The position numbers and the translations under genes are program-made. Below are positions 7,220 through 11,174 of a stretch of DNA of 11,174 nt, in pieces; positions within the stretch are counted from its first letter, which is position 1; each line of letters begins with the position of its first letter. The stretch lies in contig QFQF01000032.1 in the NCBI GenBank assembly GCA_003248935.1, positions 1-11,174 of the forward strand. Reading direction: 5' to 3'. The notes under the pieces were generated by a model. The model was not told the origin of the DNA. It made no database searches and worked only from the letters and a program-made list of their open reading frames with translations. This DNA comes from Sphingobium sp. Lineage in GTDB: Bacteria; Pseudomonadota; Alphaproteobacteria; Sphingomonadales; Sphingomonadaceae.

Positions 7220-7246
7220 GAAGTGGGACTATTCGAGTCCCACTTC
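7220..7246 (-). terminator. Perfect 11-bp hairpin, possible terminator of the leftward cargo operon
   Basis: GAAGTGGGACT (7220-7230) pairs perfectly with AGTCCCACTTC (7236-7246) around five bases. Read on the minus strand it lies about 80 bases after the stop of the 37-residue peptide gene and is followed by TTTCG, a short T-run, so it could end the leftward operon. A further direct copy of GAAGTGGGAC at 7311-7320 suggests that the arm may instead be a binding site. A terminator role is plausible, not proven. Confidence 0.5.
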
Positions 7247-7310
7247 GGAAAAATGCGAAAGCTAGGATTCCCGGGGCTTTTTCGCGCACGGCCGCTCGAT
7301 CAGCCGGCGG

Positions 7311-7320
7311 GAAGTGGGAC
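7311..7320 (+). repeat. Extra copy of the hairpin arm GAAGTGGGAC
   Basis: GAAGTGGGAC here repeats the left arm of the perfect hairpin at 7220-7246, so the 10-mer occurs twice direct and once inverted within 101 bases. It lies six bases after the stop codon of the small hydrophobic peptide gene (minus strand). Whether it is a protein site or an RNA pairing element is unknown. Confidence 0.45.
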
Positions 7321-7326
7321 GGATTT

Positions 7327-7440
7327 TCAGCGGATGAAATCGACCAGCGCGGCCGTGGTTCCGAACAGCGACTGCACCGTTCCAATCGCAATCAACGCGC
7401 CGATGGCGATCGCTTCGGCATAGACGACGAACCGGCGCAT
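7327..7440 (-). CDS. 37-residue hydrophobic peptide, last gene of the LexA-box operon
   Basis: A small open reading frame of 37 codons, starting ATG at 7440 and ending TGA at 7327-7329. Its start shares one base with the stop codon of the preceding gene (TGATG), the same coupling seen between the two genes before it, which argues that it is translated. The peptide begins MRRF and ends VDFIR. Residues 4-26 form one hydrophobic stretch (FVVYAEAIAIGALIAIG, then TVQSLFG) interrupted by a single Glu at position 9, so a single membrane-spanning helix with the positive N-terminus inside is likely. No family was recognised. By size, topology and probable SOS control it recalls TisB of E. coli and SidA of Caulobacter, but there is no sequence similarity I can point to. 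Too small for most gene callers. Confidence 0.6.
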   Translation of the reverse strand: MRRFVVYAEAIAIGALIAIGTVQSLFGTTAALVDFIR

Positions 7441-7739
7441 CAGCCTTCGATCAACAGCGAGCGATCGGGAAGAGAAGCCAACACGTCCTCCGGCTCCGAA
7501 TGCCAGATCGGCGCGAACGCCTCGACCTCCGACCGCGTGATACTAGCGCCGAAACAGATCTCGGCAATGCGGTTCACCGGCACACCGGAGCGCCGCGCCA
7601 GTATCTCCCAGGGCGTGCAATATTGCTGTGTCCAGGCGTCGAACCATCCCGTCCCGGTCGCGATGCTCTGCGCGACGGGATGGCCCGGCCCATAGGGCTC
7701 CCGCTGATGTTCGACCGGGCGCTCTCCCTTGCGGCGCAT
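7440..7739 (-). CDS. Unknown 99-residue protein with possible helix-turn-helix
   Basis: Third gene of the leftward operon. The ATG at 7739 shares one base with the upstream stop (TGATG), and its stop at 7440-7442 overlaps the next start in the same way; a longer frame to 7784 would intrude on the upstream gene and lacks support. The first 20 residues are charged and proline-rich (MRRKGERPVEHQREPYGPG). The remainder contains TPWEILARRSGVPVNRIAEIC (residues 42-62), then ITRSEVEAFAPIWHSEPEDVLASL (residues 67-90), a pattern of helices resembling a Cro/CI-type helix-turn-helix. A DNA-binding or regulatory role is therefore possible. No family was recognised with certainty. The protein is soluble by appearance, with no signal peptide or membrane helix. 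Confidence 0.68.
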   Translation of the reverse strand: MRRKGERPVEHQREPYGPGHPVAQSIATGTGWFDAWTQQYCTPWEILARRSGVPVNRIAEICFGASITRSEVEAFAPIWHSEPEDVLASLPDRSLLIEG

Positions 7740-8032
7740 CAGCTTGCCGTGCCGCGCCGGGCGATCGCCCGCTCGATCCGGCACAGGCCGGCATGGGGAT
7801 CATCAGCCTTCTTCTCGACGACAGGGCCGCGTGGAAACGCGGGCACCAGGTCATAGGTGATCCAGATCTCCGCCGGCACCGTCATGAACACGGTCTTTCG
7901 CCATTCGTCCATGCTGGCGTGGCCAGCCTCGATCGCGTCGGCGTGCGCCTGCGCCAAGGCCGGGCGCCACGGCGCCTTGGCGATCCCGGCGAGCGCGAAG
8001 CAAAACACGGGATCGCGACGGCGCGCTATCAC
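7739..8032 (-). CDS. Unknown 97-residue protein of the LexA-box operon
   Basis: Second gene of the leftward operon. The GTG at 8032 overlaps the YozE-like stop by four bases (GTGA), the usual mark of translational coupling; a TTG at 8044 is a less likely alternative. The protein starts VIARRRDPVFCFALAGIAKAP and carries a central MDEWRKTVFMTVPAEIWITYDLVP stretch, with mixed hydrophobic and charged residues elsewhere and no convincing membrane helix. Two cysteines (positions 11 and 84) show no metal motif. I do not recognise a family. Its stop overlaps the start of the next gene by one base, so the four genes look like a unit whose products may be needed together. Confidence 0.68.
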   Translation of the reverse strand: MIARRRDPVFCFALAGIAKAPWRPALAQAHADAIEAGHASMDEWRKTVFMTVPAEIWITYDLVPAFPRGPVVEKKADDPHAGLCRIERAIARRGTAS

Positions 8033-8268
8033 AGGGCGGCCCAATCAAGCTCCGCGTCCTCCAGCGTCGCGAGAACGTCGCTGTCCGGCTGCTGCGCATT
8101 GATGTAGGTCCAGACCGCCTTCGGATCTCCGTTCCTGGGGAACCTGCGATCGGCGTGGGCAGCTTGCGCGAACTGGCCAAGCGCATCCTTGCGGCCGCGC
8201 TGCTGAATGAGCCAGGCGCCAAAGCTGGCGCGCGCTCCATCGAACTGAGACTGGTCAGGGTGCTTCAT
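8029..8268 (-). CDS. YozE-like SAM-fold protein, first gene of the LexA-box operon
   Basis: A 79-residue protein with a YozE/SAM-like fold domain. Residues 15-44 read SFGAWLIQQRGRKDALGQFA and then HADRRFP, which matches the family pattern of Phe-xx-Trp-Leu, GR-Asp and a following Asp-xx-Phe-Pro. The family (YozE of Bacillus subtilis, about 74 residues) is small and functionally uncharacterised; the fold resembles helical SAM domains that bind proteins or nucleic acid. The ATG at 8268 is chosen because GGAGGA lies eight bases upstream; an ATG at 8283 would overlap that ribosome site. The gene follows a promoter-like region with a GTTC-N7-GTTC box and overlaps the next gene by four bases. Confidence 0.8.
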   Translation of the reverse strand: MKHPDQSQFDGARASFGAWLIQQRGRKDALGQFAQAAHADRRFPRNGDPKAVWTYINAQQPDSDVLATLEDAELDWAAL

Positions 8269-8309
8269 GATCCATTCCTCCATCGACTCGTTGTCGATGG
8301 GGCAAATGA

Positions 8310-8335
8310 GAACATAAAGGGAACGAATGAGTCAA
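8310..8335 (-). promoter_or_regulatory. Probable LexA box (GTTC-N7-GTTC) and promoter of the leftward operon
   Basis: On the minus strand GTTCCCTTTATGTTC (8324 to 8310) is an exact GTTC-N7-GTTC direct repeat, the LexA recognition sequence known from Rhodobacter, Caulobacter and rhizobia. A -35-like TTGACT (8335 to 8330) lies immediately before it, and the best -10 (TCTCAT, 18-base spacer) overlaps its distal half, so a bound repressor would block the promoter. The YozE-like start codon is 42 bases downstream. The position between -35 and -10 is what an SOS operator needs. The -10 is weak. Eight fixed bases occur by chance about once per 65 kb per strand, so a match in this particular gap is unlikely to be random. 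Confidence 0.6.
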
Positions 8336-8952
8336 TCGGGATATTCGGGGTACTTTTTGTCCAATTCCAGCATTGCAGGGTCAGGAGATTTGACGGCAGC
8401 GGGCGGATGGCATTGCGAAATGTAGGTCCGCATAGCGTCGAGGCCCGTCAGGTCGATGACGCCCTTAGCTTCATGAAAACCCAAAAATATCTCAGGATAC
8501 TCCCACGAAGATATATCTACCTCTATCTTTTCTCCATCTGTAAAACTTGTCCTCGACTTTGCATCCGCCCAAAATCTTTCCCCCGGATTGCGAAGCAAGA
8601 CTTCTTGCTCTCCAAGGTGCTTACCTTCCCAACCAAATTCGATGCGTCGGCGCCAGTCGGACCAATGAATGACAAGGCGCGGGAGTCCGCCAGAGAAGAG
8701 ACCAGCGACGCCCATGGGGACGGCGGGTTGTTCACCCACAGCAGACTTCACCGCTATGCAATCGACACCAAAACGGGTTTCCGTCCGCCACAGCCGCCAA
8801 CCATTCTCTATCTTCAAGAGTTTAAAATAAATGCCTTCATCAACCTCATGCTCTTGACCAACAGTCCATGCAAACTGCTTGTTCGCATGAGCAGGGGTGA
8901 TCGATAACAAGCTGAAAAACAGCGACCAAACAGCAAAAGAAAATCCCCGCAC
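8332..8952 (-). CDS. Secreted protein of unknown function, cargo gene behind the repressor
   Basis: A 206-residue protein with a clear Sec signal peptide: MRGFSFAVWSLFFSLLSITP, cleavable after AHA (about residue 23). The mature part is rich in Trp and charged residues, for example WRLWRTETRFGVDC and the VIHWSDWRRRIEFGW stretch, with only two cysteines. No lipobox or membrane anchor is seen, so it is probably periplasmic or released. I do not recognise a family. The GTG start at 8952 gives the cleanest signal peptide; a TTG at 8964 in frame is possible. It begins 13 bases after the repressor stop on the same strand, so it is likely co-transcribed with the repressor and expressed in the lysogen. 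Its DNA is visibly AT-richer than its neighbours, with codons such as AAA and ATA, pointing to separate acquisition. Confidence 0.75.
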   Translation of the reverse strand: MRGFSFAVWSLFFSLLSITPAHANKQFAWTVGQEHEVDEGIYFKLLKIENGWRLWRTETRFGVDCIAVKSAVGEQPAVPMGVAGLFSGGLPRLVIHWSDWRRRIEFGWEGKHLGEQEVLLRNPGERFWADAKSRTSFTDGEKIEVDISSWEYPEIFLGFHEAKGVIDLTGLDAMRTYISQCHPPAAVKSPDPAMLELDKKYPEYPD

Positions 8953-8965
8953 TAGACCGTCCAAT

Positions 8966-9595
8966 CTATAAGCGTTGGAGAAATCTTCCCAATATTCGAG
9001 CGACCGGAACGAACTGGTCGTCGGAAACCTCCCCCAAGGTTATAACATCCTCGTTGTTCGGTTCGCGAGGGAGTAACGATACACGAGCAACCTTCAACCC
9101 TTGATCGCGCCGGAAAATGCACACATAGCCATCTGCCAATTCGGCAGGGGTGATCTCTCGGCAGAATACCAGATCACCTTCGTTCAAGTCGCGATCGCCC
9201 AGCCGGCTTGTATATCCGCTAAGCAGCTTGACCAAATAGAGGTCGAACGACGTTCCGAGGGTTCGGTTCAGCCAGTCTTTTCGGAATGGTGTCCAGGAAA
9301 CGGCCTCTCCCTTTCCGGTGTCGGTCAGCTCCCGCAAATCGAAGAGAGGCACCTGCTCCCATTCGGCGTCAGCAATCTCTGCGACCGCGACTGATTTCCG
9401 CCCGGTGAGGAGAAAATCCACGTTCGTGTTAAGTGCATCCGCCATTTGTGGGAGCACTTCTGTCGGCCACGGGCGCTTGCCATTCCAATAGTTTGCGACA
9501 GCAGAGGATTTTAGGCCCATTGTGGTGCCTAAAGAAGAAGCGTTAAAATTCAATTCCTTAGCGCGCGCTCGCACGCGATCCGCCATGACTGCCAC
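8966..9595 (-). CDS. Phage repressor, helix-turn-helix plus S24-like domain (CI/LexA-like) with atypical active site
   Basis: About 209 residues from GTG 9595. An XRE-type helix-turn-helix lies at about 20-44 (SSLGTTMGLKSSAVANYWNG), ending in the typical ADALNTNVDFLLTG. The C-terminal half resembles an S24 LexA/CI dimerisation domain: LVKLLSGYTSRLGDRDLNEGDLVF (121-144), the DGYVCIFRRDQGLKVARV region (155-172), then a beta-rich tail. In active proteases the first block reads SGDSM and the second ends VKR. Here they are SGYTS and VAR, so both catalytic Ser and Lys appear substituted (Thr129, Ala170, or a shifted Ser130/Lys168). The product should keep lysogeny by binding the adjacent operators. 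An open frame extends to ATG 9670, but the likely promoter (TTGATA 9651-9646, TAATAC 9629-9624) lies inside that extension, and AAGGTGG precedes GTG 9595. ATG 9586 is an alternative. Confidence 0.85.
   Translation of the reverse strand: MAVMADRVRARAKELNFNASSLGTTMGLKSSAVANYWNGKRPWPTEVLPQMADALNTNVDFLLTGRKSVAVAEIADAEWEQVPLFDLRELTDTGKGEAVSWTPFRKDWLNRTLGTSFDLYLVKLLSGYTSRLGDRDLNEGDLVFCREITPAELADGYVCIFRRDQGLKVARVSLLPREPNNEDVITLGEVSDDQFVPVARILGRFLQRL
9416..9429. promoter_or_regulatory. Candidate auxiliary operator inside the repressor gene
   Basis: ATCCACGTTCGTGT matches the main operator ATCCACGTTTGTGG (9632-9645) at 12 of 14 bases. It lies 216 bases to the left, inside the repressor coding sequence, where it encodes part of TNVDF. 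It could support repressor-mediated looping or be a coding coincidence. Confidence 0.35.
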
Positions 9596-9651
9596 AAATC
9601 CACCTTGATGGTCCCCGTTCGTGGTATTAATATCCACGTTTGTGGTATCAA
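9592..9651. promoter_or_regulatory. Divergent early and repressor promoters with operator repeats
   Basis: Two overlapping promoters face opposite ways. Rightward: TTGATG 9605-9610 and TAATAT 9628-9633 with a 17-base spacer. Leftward: TTGATA 9651-9646 and TAATAC 9629-9624 with a 16-base spacer. They share the same -10 segment. The 11-mer GTTYGTGGTAT occurs at 9617-9627 and 9638-9648, exactly 21 bases or two helical turns apart. A third, inverted core (CCACAAA, 9592-9598) lies at the repressor start. Dyads CGTGG-N9-CCACG (9620-9638) and CCAC-GTTT-GTGG (9634-9645) also span the region. This is the expected switch for the repressor and the Ner-like protein. Sites are read directly; their owners are inferred. 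Confidence 0.7.
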
Positions 9652-9668
9652 CAGAAGGAGTGGCGCTC

Positions 9669-9938
9669 ATGTCAGCCGTGAGCCTCCATCCGCATTACGT
9701 GCGTGGAATACTGTGTATGCGATACGGGACGATGGAGAGGTTTTCCCAGATCAACGGGCTTCAAAGATACGCGTTGCGAGATTTCCTCCGCAATCGGTCG
9801 TCCACGGCGAAATTTGCCGTCGCCCAAGAGCTTGGCGTTGCACCCGATCAACTCATAATCTCCAAAGATTCCACCAACGTGGACTTCTATAGCAGTGGAC
9901 CGCTCGGCTCGCATCGTCAAAATGCGGAGGCCAAATAG
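9669..9938 (+). CDS. ner: Ner-like phage DNA-binding protein (Nlp/Ner winged helix-turn-helix)
   Basis: An 89-residue regulator. Residues 7-60 follow the Ner/Nlp pattern: HPHYVRGILCMRYGTMERFS, INGLQRYALRDFLRN, then an AKFAVAQELGVAPDQLI block, corresponding to the HxADIxAxLKKRG, LSxxxGLSxxTLxNAL and IAxALGxxPxxIW elements. The usual WPSRY end is replaced by IISKDSTN. In Mu, Ner represses both the early promoter and the repressor promoter during lytic growth. The ATG at 9669 has GAAGGAG upstream; the longer frame from 9621 would start inside the operators. It is the first gene of the rightward early operon, and the ParB-like start follows its stop by two bases. The Mu-like context strengthens the assignment. 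Confidence 0.8.
   Translation: MSAVSLHPHYVRGILCMRYGTMERFSQINGLQRYALRDFLRNRSSTAKFAVAQELGVAPDQLIISKDSTNVDFYSSGPLGSHRQNAEAK
9868..9884. promoter_or_regulatory. Candidate auxiliary operator inside the ner-like gene
   Basis: Read on the minus strand, GTCCACGTTGGTGGAAT matches the main operator ATCCACGTTTGTGGTAT (9632-9648) at 14 of 17 bases and keeps the perfect CCAC-N4-GTGG dyad. It lies about 237 bases to the right of the main operator, inside the Ner-like coding sequence. Together with the site at 9416-9429 it flanks the switch on both sides, but it could be a coding coincidence. Confidence 0.35.
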
Positions 9939-9940
9939 AC

Positions 9941-10936
9941 ATGGCTTCCGCAGCGAACGATCTGGCGCTTTCGAGCGATACGATCCTTGTCCTCGACCCC
10001 GCGCTGATCGACGTCGGCCCGCGCATTGGCCTGTTCTGGCCGGACAAGGCGGCAGCACTCGGCCGCCTGATCGCCACCGATGGCCAGCGCGACCCGATCA
10101 AGGTCGTCCGCGGCAAGGGCAAGTCCGCCAAGCGCTGGACGCTGGTCGCCGGTCTGCACCGGCTGGAAGGCGTCAGACTGGAAGGCCTCCCCGTGATCGA
10201 GGCGATCGAGGTCACTGGCAGCGCCGCCGAACTGCGCGACATCGAAGCATCCGAAAACATGCATCGGCGCAGCTTCGGCCCGATCGAATGGGCGTGCTTT
10301 GTCCGCGCAACAGCCGATGCGGCGGAAGAGCGCGTGCGCCTCCAGCATGGCGGCCTGACCGCTCAGCAAATCGGCATTCGCGGTCGATGGGAAGCCGAGA
10401 AGGCGAAGGCTCCCGGCGTTGTTCGCGACGACGATCTGTCCGAGTTGGAGGCCCAGCATACTACTGCCAATTTGGCAGGACTATACGGTTGGTCATCTGA
10501 CGTCGCCGCAGCGCTCGGCATGTCGGAACGTTCGCTCTACCGCGACCTCGCCCTTCACCGCGCGATCGTGGCGCCATTTCCTCACCTCTATCGCGATCTG
10601 GCCGTCCATCCCACGGTGGGCGAGAACGCGTCCCAGCTCCGCGAGATCGTGGCGGTCAAGGATGAGGCGGCGCGGGGCAAGCTGATCCGCGAATTGCTCG
10701 CCCATCCGGACATCAATGTGGCCACCGCCAAGGAACAGATCGGGCTGCGCGACAACAAGGCTGTCCCCGCGACCGGCGCCACCAAGTTCATGAACAATGC
10801 GCTGAGCAACATCGGGCGCCTGTCGGTGGGACAGCAGCGGGACTTCCTTCCCGCGCTTCTCAAAGCGCTCAAACCATCGGTCATCGACCTGCTCGAAGCG
10901 CAAATCGCCACGTTCAAAGCGGGAGGGGGAAAATGA
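9941..10936 (+). CDS. ParB-like nuclease-domain protein of the phage early region
   Basis: A 331-residue protein with an N-terminal ParB/Sulfiredoxin-type domain: GQRDPIKVV (48-56), TLVAGLHRLEGVRLEG (67-82) and IEASENMHRRSFGPIEWACF (101-120), the three blocks that bind CTP or nucleotide in ParB proteins. A helix-turn-helix follows, SDVAAALGMSERSLYRDLALHR (186-207), and the C-terminal third is helical, ending in a lysine- and glycine-rich tail. It is not a plasmid partition ParB by context: there is no ParA. Genes of this kind occur in the early operons of B3-like transposable phages between ner and the transposase, role unknown. The ATG at 9941 follows GGAGG (9926-9930) and lies two bases after the ner-like stop. 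Its stop overlaps the next gene by four bases. Confidence 0.84.
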   Translation: MASAANDLALSSDTILVLDPALIDVGPRIGLFWPDKAAALGRLIATDGQRDPIKVVRGKGKSAKRWTLVAGLHRLEGVRLEGLPVIEAIEVTGSAAELRDIEASENMHRRSFGPIEWACFVRATADAAEERVRLQHGGLTAQQIGIRGRWEAEKAKAPGVVRDDDLSELEAQHTTANLAGLYGWSSDVAAALGMSERSLYRDLALHRAIVAPFPHLYRDLAVHPTVGENASQLREIVAVKDEAARGKLIRELLAHPDINVATAKEQIGLRDNKAVPATGATKFMNNALSNIGRLSVGQQRDFLPALLKALKPSVIDLLEAQIATFKAGGGK

Positions 10937-11174
10937 ACCGCAAGCACTATCAGGCCGAGCTTCGGGGCGACGTGAAGCACTGCGACACGACGGGGCACGG
11001 CTTCTGCGCCGATCTCATGGGCACGCACATCTGCTTCACCCCCAACGCCAGCTTCGCGCTCGCCACCCACGCGGAGCCTGACGGATCGGTGAAAGCCATC
11101 ATGTTCATGCAGACGGCGCCCGCCGTCCCCGGAGCCCAGGCCAGCTTCGGCCTGGTGCAGTTCCTGTCACCCGA
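10933..11174 (+). CDS. Partial early phage gene, unknown function (runs off the window)
   Basis: The first 80 codons of a gene that remains open to the window end. The ATG at 10933 overlaps the ParB-like stop (ATGA), and a strong purine-rich ribosome site (GGGAGGGGGAAA) lies directly upstream within the ParB-like coding end. The product starts MNRKHYQAELRGDVKHCDTT and continues with GHGFCADLMGTHICFTPNAS, then a small-residue-rich stretch. Three cysteines in the first 35 residues (C17, C25, C34) show no standard zinc-finger spacing. I do not recognise the family. As part of the rightward early operon it is probably a phage replication or host-takeover accessory gene; transposase genes would be expected beyond it. 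Confidence 0.7.
   Translation, partial: MNRKHYQAELRGDVKHCDTTGHGFCADLMGTHICFTPNASFALATHAEPDGSVKAIMFMQTAPAVPGAQASFGLVQFLSP

Larger units (their letters stand above)
6911..11174. mobile_element. Left part of a probable Mu-like transposable prophage (right end outside the window)
   Basis: Evidence seen: a sharp change after 6910, with sequence starting TGTTAGGGG; a 20-bp repeat at 6917-6936 and 7077-7096, i.e. near the end and about 167 bases in; a leftward repressor and a rightward Ner-like regulator on either side of shared operators; then a ParB-like gene and another small gene in the same direction. Known background: Mu begins with TG and has MuA sites L1-L3 within its first 180 bases, followed by the repressor (leftward) and ner, A, B (rightward). 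In B3- and D3112-type relatives, extra early genes accompany ner. Inference: the element inserted downstream of the cpdR-like gene, with a possible 5-bp target site GCCGC at 6906-6910. Transposase A and B are not in view, so an integrative element of another type cannot be ruled out. The boundary is good to perhaps ten bases. Confidence 0.68.

Noticed and set aside
6911..7326. CRISPR array suggested by repeated 20-mers
   Set aside because: Only two copies, 160 bases apart, with no regular spacers and no cas genes.
7500..8107. Plus-strand frames opposite the cargo operon
   Set aside because: Overlap the coupled minus-strand genes, lack ribosome sites and show no family resemblance.
9596..9670. 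Repressor start at ATG 9670
   Set aside because: The extra 25 codons are made of the operator repeats, the likely leftward promoter lies within them, and the ribosome site spacing is long; GTG 9595 or ATG 9586 fits better, though this is not proven.
9941..10936. Plasmid partition locus
   Set aside because: No ParA, no parS-like repeats, and the neighbours are phage regulators.

Overview
The base composition (high GC), the alphaproteobacterial regulators (a CpdR-type receiver protein, a GTTC-N7-GTTC LexA-type box) and the gene families (SapC family, ChrA, GH3 glucosidase, N-formylglutamate amidohydrolase) suggest a sphingomonad-like alphaproteobacterium. This is a judgement from content; no marker gene such as 16S rRNA is present.

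Region 1 (1 to about 6910) looks like ordinary chromosome. From left to right it holds: chrA, a chromate-type transporter (minus); a 757-residue Tat- or Sec-exported GH3 beta-glucosidase of the BglX kind (minus); a SapC-family protein (plus); a strong small-RNA candidate with two CTCCTCCC anti-Shine-Dalgarno motifs and a textbook terminator (about 4954-5066, plus); an N-formylglutamate amidohydrolase-family protein (minus); and, divergent from it, a CpdR-like single-domain response regulator (plus). After cpdR come about 315 bases without a convincing gene.

Region 2 (about 6911 to the window end) reads as the left end of a Mu-like transposable prophage. It opens with TGTTA, and a 20-bp sequence sits 6 bases inside that end and again 160 bases further in, much as MuA-binding sites L1 and L3 are placed in Mu. 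Further in, a leftward CI/S24-like repressor faces a rightward Ner-like regulator across a compact operator region, followed by a ParB-like gene and a partial early gene. The transposase genes would be expected just beyond the right edge. The prophage assignment is inference from this layout, because no transposase or right end is in view.

The unusual part is the cargo between the left end and the repressor, all transcribed leftward. One gene directly behind the repressor encodes a secreted protein in AT-richer DNA. Then comes a tightly coupled four-gene operon (YozE-like protein, two unknown small proteins, and a 37-residue hydrophobic peptide). The operon has an alphaproteobacterial LexA-type box (GTTC-N7-GTTC) placed over its probable promoter. 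The repressor seems to lack the Ser/Lys self-cleavage dyad, so the host LexA may give this element its own SOS-linked output independent of lytic induction.
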